Assembly: GCF_947503855.1 (NCBI RefSeq)
Contig: NZ_CANNFF010000001.1
Location: forward strand, 124,001-188,000
Direction: 5' to 3'
Source: an uncultured Polaribacter sp.
GTDB lineage: Bacteria; Bacteroidota; Bacteroidia; Flavobacteriales; Flavobacteriaceae
Length of the DNA stretch: 64,000 nucleotides
The notes under the pieces are model-generated. The model ran no database searches, was not told the DNA's origin, and worked only from the letters and a program-made list of their open reading frames with translations. Positions 20,107 through 29,159 of this stretch are shown one piece after another. How positions within the stretch are numbered: position 1 is the stretch's first letter; every line of letters begins with the position of its first letter. The translations under genes were made by a program, and so were the position numbers.

Positions 20107-21087
20107 CTATTTATTTAGTCTTTTAAATTTATCTAAATAGTTTTTTTCTTCAACTGTATTGCCTAATCCTTTATAAGCTTTTGCTATTTCTTTATAAAAA
20201 TTGGCTTCCATTTTATCTTCAATTACAAAATCAATACCATTTTTCAACATACGAATAGCTTTGGTAAATTCTTTTTTAGAATTTAGGGCTTTTCCATTTA
20301 TTAAATATACATAGGGTTGTGCAGGAAAAAGAGAAATACCTTCTGTGCTGTATTTTAATAAAGCTTCAGGGTTTTTATGTTCATTCTCTAAAATTTGTTT
20401 TAAAAGAGTAAACGATTTATTATTTTCAAATTGCTTATAAATAGTTTCGTTATTAGTCGTAACTTTTCTCTCTTTTAAAACCTTTCTTTTTCTGTTTTCT
20501 AAATTTTCTTTAACTCTTTTGAAATTAGAAGACAATCGGTTTTGCTTGTCTAAAACCTTCATTAAATTGAGTGCTTCTTTATAGTTATTGTCTCTTAAAT
20601 AAAGTCGCACTAAATAATTGCTGTCTTTAGGATTTAAAGCTACTATTTCTTTCTGAGTTTCTATAGCATTTTTAAAATCGTTTTCTTTTAAATATACCTT
20701 AACCAAATGTTTTAGCAACCAAATGTTAGAAGCTTCTATTTTTATAGCTCTTTGTATGTATTCTTTTGCTAAAAGCGTATTACGTAACAGTAAATAATTC
20801 TTAGAAAATTCAAAAAAAACAGTTGCGTTATAAGGTAATATTTGATTGCAACTTTCTAGGTATTCTATAGATTTTTGATAATTACCAATAGATTTTTGCG
20901 TAAGTGCTTTAAAAAAAAACTGCTGAAAGTTCAACTCTTTTTCTTCAGTTAAATCTACTGCTGCTGGTATGCTATCTTGGGAGTTTATTTGATTGGTATA
21001 AAGCATAAAGAATAAAGAAAAGAGAACTAACTCTAGATAAGAGGTTCTCTTTTTTCTATTTTCTATGTTGTTACATCTTATAAACAT
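20107..21087 (-). CDS. Tetratricopeptide-repeat protein, exported
   Basis: A 326-residue protein with an N-terminal hydrophobic segment (about 20-34) that may be a signal peptide (cleavage near INSQ, residue 37) or an anchor. Several TPR units follow: QKSIGNYQKSIEYLESCNQ, LLAKEYIQRAIKIEASN, NDFKNAIETQKEIVALNP and a C-terminal set (KEFTKAIRMLKNGIDF). TPRs bind protein partners. Its ATG directly abuts the stop of the nucleotidyltransferase gene. The same four-gene order is familiar from other flavobacterial genomes, but I cannot give the protein a specific function. Confidence 0.8.
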   Translation of the reverse strand: MFIRCNNIENRKKRTSYLELVLFSLFFMLYTNQINSQDSIPAAVDLTEEKELNFQQFFFKALTQKSIGNYQKSIEYLESCNQILPYNATVFFEFSKNYLLLRNTLLAKEYIQRAIKIEASNIWLLKHLVKVYLKENDFKNAIETQKEIVALNPKDSNYLVRLYLRDNNYKEALNLMKVLDKQNRLSSNFKRVKENLENRKRKVLKERKVTTNNETIYKQFENNKSFTLLKQILENEHKNPEALLKYSTEGISLFPAQPYVYLINGKALNSKKEFTKAIRMLKNGIDFVIEDKMEANFYKEIAKAYKGLGNTVEEKNYLDKFKRLNK

Positions 21088-22104
21088 CTAAGTTAATTCT
21101 GTATAATCTCCTATACTTACAGAGGTAAATTTACCGTTAAATTTTGCATGATTACCAATCATAGCATTATCTAAATTAGCATTAGAAATTGTAACATTGC
21201 TTTGAATTAAAGAATTGGTTATGGCTGCGTTTTCTATAACACTATTGCTTCCTAAAGAAACGTATGGTCCAATTTTTGTATTCTTTAAAACTACGTTTTC
21301 ACCAATATAACAAGGTTGTATAATTTCTGAATTCTCTAATACAACGTCTTTAGAAACTAAATTATTACCAGCTTTGTACTCAAATTCTAGTACTTGCTTA
21401 TTGGTATCTACTGTTGGGTCTTTTTTTCCACAATCCATCCAAGTATTTACGGTTCCTGGTATAAATTTAGCCCCTTCGCTTTTAAGAGTTTCTAAAACGT
21501 TTGTAAGTTGATATTCGTTATTTTCTTTTAAATCATTATCTATTAAATACTTAATTTCGTTTCTTACTCTATCTCCATCTTTAAAGTAATAAATACCAAT
21601 AATTGCTAAATCAGATACAAACTCTTGTGGTTTTTCTACAAAATCTGTAATAAAACCATTGTCTAATTTTACCACACCAAAAGCACTTGGATCTGCTACT
21701 TGCTTTACCCAAATTGCGCCATCTGCATTGGCATCTAGTTTAAAATCTGCTTTAAATAAGGTATCTGCATAAGCAACCACACAAGGGCCAAATAAAGAAT
21801 TTTTAGCACAAAAAAGGGCATGTGCTGTACCTAATGCCTCTTCTTGCACATAAACATTCCCTTTTGCTCCTAATTCATTAGCTATTTGCAATAAAGTTGC
21901 TGTTGTATTTTCTGGAAAGCCTTTTTTTGCAGGCCCAATTATAAATGCTATTTCATCAATTTCTTCATCAATAACAGAAGAAATATCTTCTACTAATCTT
22001 TGTACTATAGGTTTTCCTGCAATTACAGTTAAAGGTTTTGGTACTGTTAATGTATGTGGTCTTAAACGAGAACCAATACCTGCCATAGGAACAATTATCT
22101 TCAT
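21088..22104 (-). CDS. Sugar-phosphate nucleotidyltransferase with left-handed beta-helix
   Basis: A 338-residue enzyme that transfers NMP to a sugar 1-phosphate. The N-terminal signature MAGIGSRLRPHTLTVPKPL (about 6-24) contains the G-x-G-x-R and catalytic Lys. The C-terminal hexapeptide-like repeats (SKDVVLENSEIIQ, IGENVVLKNTKIG) form a beta-helix. The exact sugar and nucleotide are not clear. I start at the ATG at 22104: the open frame extends 47 codons upstream, but that extension has no family similarity and would displace the N-terminal nucleotide loop. It heads the envelope operon with the TPR, DUF4292 and EnvC-like genes. Confidence 0.88.
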   Translation of the reverse strand: MKIIVPMAGIGSRLRPHTLTVPKPLTVIAGKPIVQRLVEDISSVIDEEIDEIAFIIGPAKKGFPENTTATLLQIANELGAKGNVYVQEEALGTAHALFCAKNSLFGPCVVAYADTLFKADFKLDANADGAIWVKQVADPSAFGVVKLDNGFITDFVEKPQEFVSDLAIIGIYYFKDGDRVRNEIKYLIDNDLKENNEYQLTNVLETLKSEGAKFIPGTVNTWMDCGKKDPTVDTNKQVLEFEYKAGNNLVSKDVVLENSEIIQPCYIGENVVLKNTKIGPYVSLGSNSVIENAAITNSLIQSNVTISNANLDNAMIGNHAKFNGKFTSVSIGDYTELT

Positions 22105-22346
22105 CTTAAGGTATATTTTTATATCTCGCAATATACCATTTATTGAAGTACTAGTAAAATAGTTTTTATTGAAAAAACTTTGAATACTGGGATCGATAAA
22201 AGCTTTATTTGGTAGTATTTTTACTTTAACAAAAATAGGGGTCATTTAGCTAATAACTCCTTACAAAACACTCCTAAAAATTAAATGATTTAAAAACCTA
22301 ATCGTTTACTTGGGTTTTTTGTTTCTTTGTAAAAAAATAAATCTTA

Positions 22347-24212
22347 ATGAATTATTTATCAGTAGAAAATATATCTAAAGCATACGGAGAACGAATTTTA
22401 TTTGAAGACATTTCTTTTGGTATTAACAAAAACCAAAAAGTAGCTTTTATAGCAAAAAATGGAAGTGGTAAAACATCGATCTTAAATATTATTGCTGGCT
22501 TAGACGTACCAGATTCTGGACAAGTAGTTAGCAGAAAAGACATTTCTATTGCATACTTATCTCAAAAAGACGACTTAAATCAAGATTTAACTATAGAGGA
22601 AACCATTTTTGCAACAGATAATAAAATTCTTTCTATTGTAAATAAATATGAAAAAGCCTTAAAAAATCCTGAAGATACAGATGCCTATCAAGCCGCTTTT
22701 GATTTGATGGACCAATACAATGCTTGGGATTTTGAAACACAATACAGACAAATTTTATCTAAACTAAAACTAGACAATTTAACCTTAAAAATAAGTGCTC
22801 TTTCTGGAGGACAAAGAAAAAGACTCTCTTTAGCCATTGTACTAATTAATAAACCAGATTTACTTATTTTAGACGAGCCTACAAACCATTTAGATTTAGA
22901 AATGATAGAATGGTTAGAAGCTTTTTTTGCCAAAGAAAAAATAACCCTTTTTATGGTAACACACGATCGTTACTTTTTAGAACGTGTTTGTAACGAAATT
23001 TTAGAGTTAGATGAAGGTAAAATTTATAAATACAAAGGAAATTATTCTTTTTATTTACAAAATAAAGAAGAACGTTTAGCATTAGAAGCTACCAATTTAA
23101 GCAAGGCAAAAAGTTTGTTTAAAAAAGAGTTAGATTGGATGCGTAAGCAACCCAAAGCAAGAACTACAAAATCGAAATCTAGAACAGACGATTTTTATAA
23201 AATAAAAGCACAAGCGCATCAACGTAGAAAAGACCACCAAATACAATTAGAAATAAATATGGAGCGTTTAGGAAGTAAAATTCTTGAGCTACATAAAATT
23301 TCTAAATCTTTTGATGATAAAGTAATTTTAGATGGTTTTGATTACGTATTTAAAAGAGGAGAACGAATTGGTATCATTGGGAAAAACGGCACAGGAAAAT
23401 CTTCTTTTTTAAATATTATAACAGAAAAAGCACCTTTAGATAGAGGGAAAGTTATTTTAGGTGAAACTGTTAAGTTTGGATACTATACACAAGCAGGAAT
23501 CCAAATAAAGGAAGGACAAAAAGTAATAGAGGTTGTAAAAGAGTTTGGAGAATTTATCCCTTTAACAAAAGGAAGAAAAATCTCTGCATCGCAATTATTA
23601 GAGCGTTTTTTGTTTGACAAGAAAAAACAATATGATTTTGTAGAAAAACTTTCTGGTGGTGAACAAAAAAGACTGTATTTATGTGCTGTATTAATACAGA
23701 ATCCTAACTTTTTAATTTTAGATGAACCCACAAACGATTTGGATGTGGTAACTTTAAATGTACTTGAAAGCTTTTTATTAGATTATCCAGGTAATTTATT
23801 GGTGGTTTCTCACGATCGTTATTTTATGGATAAAATTGTAGATGCCCTATTTGTTTTTAGAGGTGATGGTGTTGTAGAAAATTTTCCAGGAAATTACTCA
23901 GATTTTAGAGCTTATGATAATTCTGCAGATACTAAAGAAACATCTAAAATTGAGAAACCTGTTGAGAAAAAAGTAGCGAAAGAGAGCTCTAAAACATCTT
24001 TAAGTTTTAACGAAAAAAGAGAGTTTGGTGCTTTAGAAGTAGAAATTGAACGTTTACAAAAGAGAAAAACTACCATAGAAAAACAATTTTTAAATGTAGA
24101 AATTGCTACAGAAGATATTCCTAAAAAATCTGAAGAATTACAAGAGATTATTGCAGAAATAGAGCAAAAGGAAGAACGTTGGTTAGAACTTTCTATGAAA
24201 ATGGAAGGGTAA
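22347..24212 (+). CDS. ABC-F family ATPase (Uup-like)
   Basis: A 621-residue soluble protein with two ATP-binding cassettes and no membrane segment. Walker A NGSGKTS and signature LSGGQRKRL with DEPTNHLD mark the first domain. The second has GKNGTGKSS, LSGGEQKRL and DEPTNDLD. A charged linker (about 240-300) joins them. The C-terminal coiled coil (about 555-621) is the DNA/RNA-binding arm of Uup. ABC-F proteins act on the ribosome or on DNA structures. A weak stem-loop with a T run (about 22288-22320) precedes it. Its stop is two bases from the convergent exonuclease gene. Confidence 0.92.
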   Translation: MNYLSVENISKAYGERILFEDISFGINKNQKVAFIAKNGSGKTSILNIIAGLDVPDSGQVVSRKDISIAYLSQKDDLNQDLTIEETIFATDNKILSIVNKYEKALKNPEDTDAYQAAFDLMDQYNAWDFETQYRQILSKLKLDNLTLKISALSGGQRKRLSLAIVLINKPDLLILDEPTNHLDLEMIEWLEAFFAKEKITLFMVTHDRYFLERVCNEILELDEGKIYKYKGNYSFYLQNKEERLALEATNLSKAKSLFKKELDWMRKQPKARTTKSKSRTDDFYKIKAQAHQRRKDHQIQLEINMERLGSKILELHKISKSFDDKVILDGFDYVFKRGERIGIIGKNGTGKSSFLNIITEKAPLDRGKVILGETVKFGYYTQAGIQIKEGQKVIEVVKEFGEFIPLTKGRKISASQLLERFLFDKKKQYDFVEKLSGGEQKRLYLCAVLIQNPNFLILDEPTNDLDVVTLNVLESFLLDYPGNLLVVSHDRYFMDKIVDALFVFRGDGVVENFPGNYSDFRAYDNSADTKETSKIEKPVEKKVAKESSKTSLSFNEKREFGALEVEIERLQKRKTTIEKQFLNVEIATEDIPKKSEELQEIIAEIEQKEERWLELSMKMEG

Positions 24213-24214
24213 TT

Positions 24215-24919
24215 TTAAACCCTAACAATAGCATCCTCTTTTAACAATTCTTGATTGTTAAATTTTAATAAGATTTGAGCTACAGCAATGGTATCTTTTT
24301 CGCAATAATTTACAATTCTTTGTATGTTTTTTTCTTCGTAATAAACAGCTGCAACTTCACTGCCATCAATATCATCTTTAGGTGATGGTATCCCTAAAAT
24401 AGACGTTAATAATTTAAGAGAAGTATAATGTTTATAATCGCCAAATTTCCACAATTCTAAGGTATCTAAATGAGGTACTTCCCAAGGTTTTTTACCAAAT
24501 AAATTTAATTTTTTTGGGAGTTCTATTTGGTTTACAATCATTCTTCTAGCAATAAATGGAAAATCGAATTCCTTTCCATTATGAGCACATAAAAACTGAG
24601 AGGGTTTAGAAAAATGTTTGTCTAACAGGGTTTTAAAATTAACTAATATTTTGGTTTCATCATCACCATAAAAAGAGGTTACTCTAAATTGATTTTCTGC
24701 AAAATACCCAACTGAAATACAAATAATTTTACCAAACTCTGCCCAAATACCTGCTCTTTCATAAAATTGTTCTGATGTAAATTCTTCTTTGCGTTGGTAT
24801 TGTGTTTTCTTTTCAAATAAATTTTGATGTGCTTCAGAGAGGCTATTCCAATTACTTTCTAGAGGTACAGTTTCTATATCTAAAAATAAAATGTTGGCAA
24901 TTTTGAGTTTTAGGTTCAT
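24215..24919 (-). CDS. Predicted 3'-5' exonuclease, DnaQ/PolB-like fold
   Basis: A 234-residue DEDD-type exonuclease. Motifs: Exo I FLDIETVP (Asp14, Glu16), Exo II HNGKEFDFPFIARR (about 113-126) and Exo III YCEKDTIAV with Asp near 210. It is shorter than polymerase-associated domains and has no other domain. Such stand-alone proteins are common in Bacteroidota, with unknown targets (RNA or DNA 3' ends). ATG start at 24919. It is transcribed away from the two-component system. Confidence 0.85.
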   Translation of the reverse strand: MNLKLKIANILFLDIETVPLESNWNSLSEAHQNLFEKKTQYQRKEEFTSEQFYERAGIWAEFGKIICISVGYFAENQFRVTSFYGDDETKILVNFKTLLDKHFSKPSQFLCAHNGKEFDFPFIARRMIVNQIELPKKLNLFGKKPWEVPHLDTLELWKFGDYKHYTSLKLLTSILGIPSPKDDIDGSEVAAVYYEEKNIQRIVNYCEKDTIAVAQILLKFNNQELLKEDAIVRV

Positions 24920-25060
24920 TGGTTTCTTTTTCTACGATAAAGGTAATAAAAAAAGAAAAAGGGTAAAATTTTTACACTAAATAAGTTTTCTCTATAACTA
25001 AAGTATGGGTTAACTAAACCTTAAATGAAAGATAATTTACATTAAATGATTGTTAAGTGT

Positions 25061-25092
25061 TTGTTATTATAATTTATTTATTAGTATTTTTG
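25061..25092 (+). promoter_or_regulatory. Candidate promoter of the two-component operon
   Basis: TTG at 25061-25063 is followed after 21 bases by TATTTTTG (25085-25092), a full match to TAnnTTTG. The spacer is two bases longer than the ideal 19. The start codon lies 25 bases further on. Confidence 0.5.
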
Positions 25093-25117
25093 ATACTCAC
25101 AGTTTTTTAAAAAATTT

Positions 25118-25816
25118 ATGAACAAAAGTGATATTAAAATTTTATTAGTTGATGATGAACCAGACATTATAGAAATTGTTGGTTACAACTTAAAAAACGA
25201 AGGTTACCAGGTTTTTACTGCTAATAACGGACAAGAAGCCATAAAATCTGCAAAAAAAAATGTACCTCATCTAATTTTATTAGACATTATGATGCCAGAA
25301 ATGGATGGTATAGAAGCTTGTGAAAAAATTAGAAAAATTAGTTCTTTAGAAAATGTTATTATTTCATTTTTAACAGCTAGAGGAGAAGATTACTCTCAAG
25401 TTGCAGGTTTTGAAGCCGGTGCAGACGATTATATAACAAAACCAATAAAACCAAAGGTTTTATTAAGTAAAATAAAATCTTTATTAAGAAGATTAAAATC
25501 TGATAAACAAAGCGAAGAAGCTTTTAAAATTGGAGACATTGTTATAGACAGAGAAGAATATGTAGTTTATAAAGCAGGAACTAAAATTTCTTTACCTAGA
25601 AAAGAATTCGAATTATTTTCTCTACTTACCTCTAAACCTGGCAAAGTTTTTAAACGAGAAGTTATTTTAGATACTGTTTGGGGTAATGAAGTAGTTGTTG
25701 GTGGCAGAACTATAGACGTACATATTAGAAAATTAAGAGAAAAAATAGGAGATCATCACTTTAAAACTGTAAAAGGGGTAGGTTATAAATTTGTTTTAGA
25801 AGGCGCAGATAATTAA
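25118..25816 (+). CDS. OmpR/PhoB-family response regulator
   Basis: A 232-residue DNA-binding response regulator. The receiver domain (1-122) has acidic residues D12/D13, the phospho-acceptor D56 in LILLDIMMP, and the TKPIKPK lysine near 109. The C-terminal winged helix (about 136-230) has SLPRKEFELFSLL and RTIDVHIRKLREKIG. It lies nine bases before its partner kinase and is expected to be phosphorylated by it. This regulator/kinase pair resembles the RprXY/PhoBR type; the signal is unknown. Confidence 0.94.
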   Translation: MNKSDIKILLVDDEPDIIEIVGYNLKNEGYQVFTANNGQEAIKSAKKNVPHLILLDIMMPEMDGIEACEKIRKISSLENVIISFLTARGEDYSQVAGFEAGADDYITKPIKPKVLLSKIKSLLRRLKSDKQSEEAFKIGDIVIDREEYVVYKAGTKISLPRKEFELFSLLTSKPGKVFKREVILDTVWGNEVVVGGRTIDVHIRKLREKIGDHHFKTVKGVGYKFVLEGADN

Positions 25817-25825
25817 CTTGCCTAA

Positions 25826-26866
25826 ATGAAATTTAAAAGAACATACTCTTACGCACTTTGGTCTGCCATATATTTAACACTTTTATCAGTAATAATTGCT
25901 ACTATATCATATTTTGTAGTTGTTAAACATTTAGGCATAGGAGCCCTTATAATTTCGATTGCGGCACTCTTTATTATTTCTTTTTTTATTATACAATACA
26001 GGGCAGAGCATTTTATTTATAGAAGATTAAAGAAAATCTACGAAGACGTATCTATACTAGATGTAAAAGATTTACGTAAAGATTCTGTAACAACAGATAT
26101 CGAAAAACTTTCTAAAAGAATGCAGAAGTTTGTAGAGGGTAAAAGGATGGAAATTAAAAGTTTAACAGAAAGAGATTCTTTTAGAAGAGATTTTTTAGGA
26201 AACGTAGCACACGAACTTAAAACACCACTTTTTACAGTACAAGGTTATATTTTAACCCTTTTAGAAGGTGCTGGAAGTGATAAAGAAATACGAAAAAAAT
26301 ACTTAGAAAGAGCCAACAAAGGTGTAGAAAGATTGGTTGCTGTTACTAAAGATTTAGACATGATTGCTAAATTAGAAACAGATGGTTTAAAACTAAATAT
26401 TAAGGTTTTTAATATTTTAGAATTGGTACAAAATGTATTCGATTTATTTGAAATGAAAGCCAAAAAACGAAACATTACCTTAAAATTTGATCGAATTTAT
26501 GAGTTTCCAGTCTTTGTAAAAGGAGATATCGAAAAAATAGAGCAAGTACTTATAAATCTTATTGTAAATTCAATTAAATACGGCAAACCTAATGGAACTA
26601 CCATTTTAGCTGTTGATTCTTATAGTTCAGATAAATTTATTGTGAAGGTAGTAGATAATGGCGAAGGCATAAAATCTATACATTTACCACGTTTGTTTGA
26701 GCGTTTTTACAGAGTAGACCAAAGTAGATCTAGAGAGCAAGGTGGATCTGGTTTAGGTTTGTCTATTGTAAAACATATTGTAGAAGCACACGACCAAACC
26801 ATGTTGTTAAAAAGTACTTATGGCGAAGGTTCTGAATTTTCTTTTACTTTAGAAAAGGCAAATTAA
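25826..26866 (+). CDS. Sensor histidine kinase, PhoR-like
   Basis: A 346-residue inner-membrane kinase. Two close transmembrane helices (about 10-32 and 38-57) leave almost no periplasmic loop, so it senses the membrane or an internal signal rather than a periplasmic ligand. The phosphorylated residue is H129 in NVAHELKTPL. The ATPase domain has N-box LINLIVNSIKYG, G1 DNGEGI, F-box LFERFYRVD and G2 GGSGLGLSIVKHI. It partners the regulator upstream. Element B lies downstream of its stop. Confidence 0.94.
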   Translation: MKFKRTYSYALWSAIYLTLLSVIIATISYFVVVKHLGIGALIISIAALFIISFFIIQYRAEHFIYRRLKKIYEDVSILDVKDLRKDSVTTDIEKLSKRMQKFVEGKRMEIKSLTERDSFRRDFLGNVAHELKTPLFTVQGYILTLLEGAGSDKEIRKKYLERANKGVERLVAVTKDLDMIAKLETDGLKLNIKVFNILELVQNVFDLFEMKAKKRNITLKFDRIYEFPVFVKGDIEKIEQVLINLIVNSIKYGKPNGTTILAVDSYSSDKFIVKVVDNGEGIKSIHLPRLFERFYRVDQSRSREQGGSGLGLSIVKHIVEAHDQTMLLKSTYGEGSEFSFTLEKAN

Positions 26867-26994
26867 ATTAGCTTCTAATTCAATTTTTGTGAGTTTTTAT
26901 TTAGCAAAAAATTCGATAGTAAAAAATAGCATTATTTTTTTAAAAGACGACAAATACTCTTATTTCGTTTGATGTTTGGTTGGAACAAAAAACT

Positions 26995-27070
26995 GCGTTA
27001 AGGATTGAAATGGCATCCTTTTTTTCTTTTTCGGAAAAAAAGATATAATGGAAAGCCTGTTAAAACGCCC
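26995..27070 (+). repeat. Structured intergenic element B
   Basis: A 76-base element from GCGTTAAGGATTG to CTGTTAAAACGCCC lies between the sensor kinase and purD, which converge. It has outer ends GCGTT/AACGC, a small GGAT/ATCC stem, and a central T-run/A-run hairpin (TTTTTTTC...GGAAAAAAA). Its ends and core match element C (51215-51298, opposite strand) closely, and element A more loosely. It may act as a terminator for the kinase or as a transcribed structured RNA. I see no other signal in the 218-base gap. Confidence 0.6.
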
Positions 27071-27084
27071 AAATAAAATGCTTG

Positions 27085-28359
27085 TTAAACCAAATCGAAA
27101 CCGATATCTTTTCTGTAATTTATTTTATCGAAATGAATTTTATGAATGCTTTTGTAAGATTTTTCTAAAGCCTCTTCTATAGTTTCTCCGAAAGAAGTAA
27201 TTGCCATAACTCTACCACCGCTTGTAACTACTTTACCGTCTTTAAGGGTTGTTCCTGCATGAAAAGCAATGGAATTTTCTAGTGTGTCAAAACCTGTCAT
27301 TTCTTTACCTTTTTGATAAGCTTCTGGGTATCCACCAGAAACCAACATAACAGTTGTTGCTGTTTTTGGAGTTACAGAAAAGGATTTTTGATCAAGGGTT
27401 TGGTTGGCAACGCCTTCAAACAAATCAAATAAATCTGACTCGATTCTTGGTAAAACAACCTCCGTTTCTGGATCTCCCATTCGTACATTATATTCTACTA
27501 CAGATGGGTTTCCGTGGTCATTCATTAAACCAATAAAAATAAAACCTTTGTAATCAATTCCGTCTTTTTGTAAACCATTAATAGTTGGTTTTACCACCAA
27601 TTCTTCTACTTTATTTAAAAAAGCTTCATCTGCAAATGGCACAGGAGAAATAGCGCCCATTCCACCCGTATTTAGACCTGTATCACCTTCGCCAATTCTT
27701 TTGTAATCTTTTGCGGATGGTAATATTTTATAGTTTTTACCATCTGTTAACACAAAAACAGACAATTCTATTCCTTTTAAAAACTCTTCTATCACAACTG
27801 TTGATGAAGCTTCACCGAATTTTTGATTGGAAACCATTTCTTTTAATTCAGCTTTAGCTTCTTTTAAAGAATTTAAAATTAAAACTCCTTTACCAGCGGC
27901 TAATCCATCTGCTTTTAACACAAAAGGTGGTTCTAAAGTTTCTAAAAACGCAAAACCTTCTGCTAAATTTTCTTTTGTAAAAGATTGGTATTTTGCAGTT
28001 GGAATACCATGTTTTTGCATAAACTGCTTAGAAAAATCTTTAGATCCTTCTAAAGTTGCTCCGTCTTTTTTAGGGCCAATTACAGGAATATTTTTTAAGG
28101 CATCATCAGCTAAGAAAAAGTCGTGAACGCCCGCTACCAAGGGTGCTTCTGGGCCCACAACTACCATTTTAATATCATTGTCTAAAACGGTTTGTTTTAC
28201 AGCTTTAAAATCTGTTGGATTGATATTAATATTAGTTGCAATGTTGGCTGTACCAGCATTACCAGGTGCAACAAAAAGTTGGTTTACCTTGTTACTTTCT
28301 AATAATTTTAATGTAAAAGCGTGTTCTCTACCTCCAGAACCTAAAATAAGAATATTCAT
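27085..28359 (-). CDS. purD: Phosphoribosylamine-glycine ligase
   Basis: A 424-residue ATP-grasp enzyme that joins phosphoribosylamine and glycine in de novo purine synthesis. N-terminal motif ILGSGGREHAFTLKL and VVGPEAPLVAG are typical. The ATP-grasp core contains FVLKADGLAAGKGVLI and FIGLMNDHG...EYNVRMGDPETEVVLPR. The C-terminal PurD domain includes VMLVSGGYPEAYQKG. Its ATG at 28359 is preceded by TATATTTG (28387-28380). It is monocistronic here; no other pur gene is adjacent. Confidence 0.97.
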   Translation of the reverse strand: MNILILGSGGREHAFTLKLLESNKVNQLFVAPGNAGTANIATNININPTDFKAVKQTVLDNDIKMVVVGPEAPLVAGVHDFFLADDALKNIPVIGPKKDGATLEGSKDFSKQFMQKHGIPTAKYQSFTKENLAEGFAFLETLEPPFVLKADGLAAGKGVLILNSLKEAKAELKEMVSNQKFGEASSTVVIEEFLKGIELSVFVLTDGKNYKILPSAKDYKRIGEGDTGLNTGGMGAISPVPFADEAFLNKVEELVVKPTINGLQKDGIDYKGFIFIGLMNDHGNPSVVEYNVRMGDPETEVVLPRIESDLFDLFEGVANQTLDQKSFSVTPKTATTVMLVSGGYPEAYQKGKEMTGFDTLENSIAFHAGTTLKDGKVVTSGGRVMAITSFGETIEEALEKSYKSIHKIHFDKINYRKDIGFDLV

Positions 28360-28379
28360 TTGTGTTGTTTGTTGTTTTG

Positions 28380-28387
28380 CAAATATA
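28380..28387 (-). promoter_or_regulatory. Candidate -7 box of purD
   Basis: The minus strand reads TATATTTG, the exact consensus, 20 bases before the purD ATG. It lies in the 44-base gap after the last polysaccharide gene, so purD does not depend on the large operon. Confidence 0.5.
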
Positions 28388-28403
28388 TTTTAAAAAAAAT
28401 TGG

Positions 28404-29159
28404 TTACCTAAAGCCCCACTTTAAAAAATATTTTATTGCTGAGGAAATATGGTAAAAAAAAAGTTTTAAACTTTTAAATGAACCTTTTTGATGTTGATGA
28501 ATAATGTTAACTTCTGGAAAATACATTATTTTTTTACCAGATCTATCAATCTTTCTACATAGATCAGCATCTTCCATGTATAAAAAATAGCGTTCGTCAA
28601 ATCCATTTAAAATCTTAAAATCTTCAGTTTTAAAAAGCATAAAACAACCATGAATAAAATCTGGATAAAAAGGTTTGTTTAAATCGCTATCTCTATATTG
28701 GTTTTTAAGTGCCAATCTTTTAAAAATCTTTAAATTCCGATTTATTAAATTAAATAAAGTGGGATGCTTTCTACAGACGTATTGCAAACTTTTGTCTGGA
28801 TAAATAACTTTAGGAGTTATAAATGACACCTCTTTATTTTGCAAAAGTTGATTCATTAAAGCTGAAATAATATCTGGAGAAAACGCAACATCTGGATTTA
28901 GAATTAAATGAAAATCTGACTGAATTTTATTTAGTATTAAATTATGTGCTTTTCCGAAACCAATATTTTTTCCCGTAAAAACATATTCTATTTCATTAGA
29001 TTTTAAAATATCTTTTACTTGGTTGTTTTTAGAATTATCAATTAAAAATAATTTTTTTTTAAACGGTGTATTTAAAAAGGAGGTAACTGTTTTTTTTAAA
29101 ACATTTATATTTTGATTGTAAAGAACAATACTTGCAGTAATTTGATGTTCTTTATTCAT
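28404..29159 (-). CDS. Glycosyltransferase family 2
   Basis: A 251-residue GT-A fold enzyme, last gene of the polysaccharide operon. SIVLYNQNINVLKKTV begins the nucleotide-binding half, FLIDNSKNN and FGKAHNLILN follow, and LILNPDVAF contains the metal-binding DxD-like Asp. Similarity to rhamnosyl- and mannosyl-transferases acting on surface glycans is general; the donor sugar cannot be told. Its ATG abuts the stop of the initiating phosphotransferase gene. Confidence 0.87.
   Translation of the reverse strand: MNKEHQITASIVLYNQNINVLKKTVTSFLNTPFKKKLFLIDNSKNNQVKDILKSNEIEYVFTGKNIGFGKAHNLILNKIQSDFHLILNPDVAFSPDIISALMNQLLQNKEVSFITPKVIYPDKSLQYVCRKHPTLFNLINRNLKIFKRLALKNQYRDSDLNKPFYPDFIHGCFMLFKTEDFKILNGFDERYFLYMEDADLCRKIDRSGKKIMYFPEVNIIHQHQKGSFKSLKLFFYHISSAIKYFLKWGFR

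Noticed and set aside
22105..22245. 47-codon N-terminal extension of the nucleotidyltransferase
   Set aside because: The family starts at MKIIVPMAGIG; the extension has no similarity and would bury the nucleotide-binding loop.
22288..22320. AAAACC...GGGTTTT stem before the ABC-F gene as a ribosome-mediated attenuator
   Set aside because: The stem is short with a long loop, and I find no leader peptide; it is as likely a weak terminator or chance in AT-rich DNA.
24207..24222. GGGT...ACCC hairpin over the two convergent stops as a terminator
   Set aside because: Only four base pairs and no T run; too weak to call.
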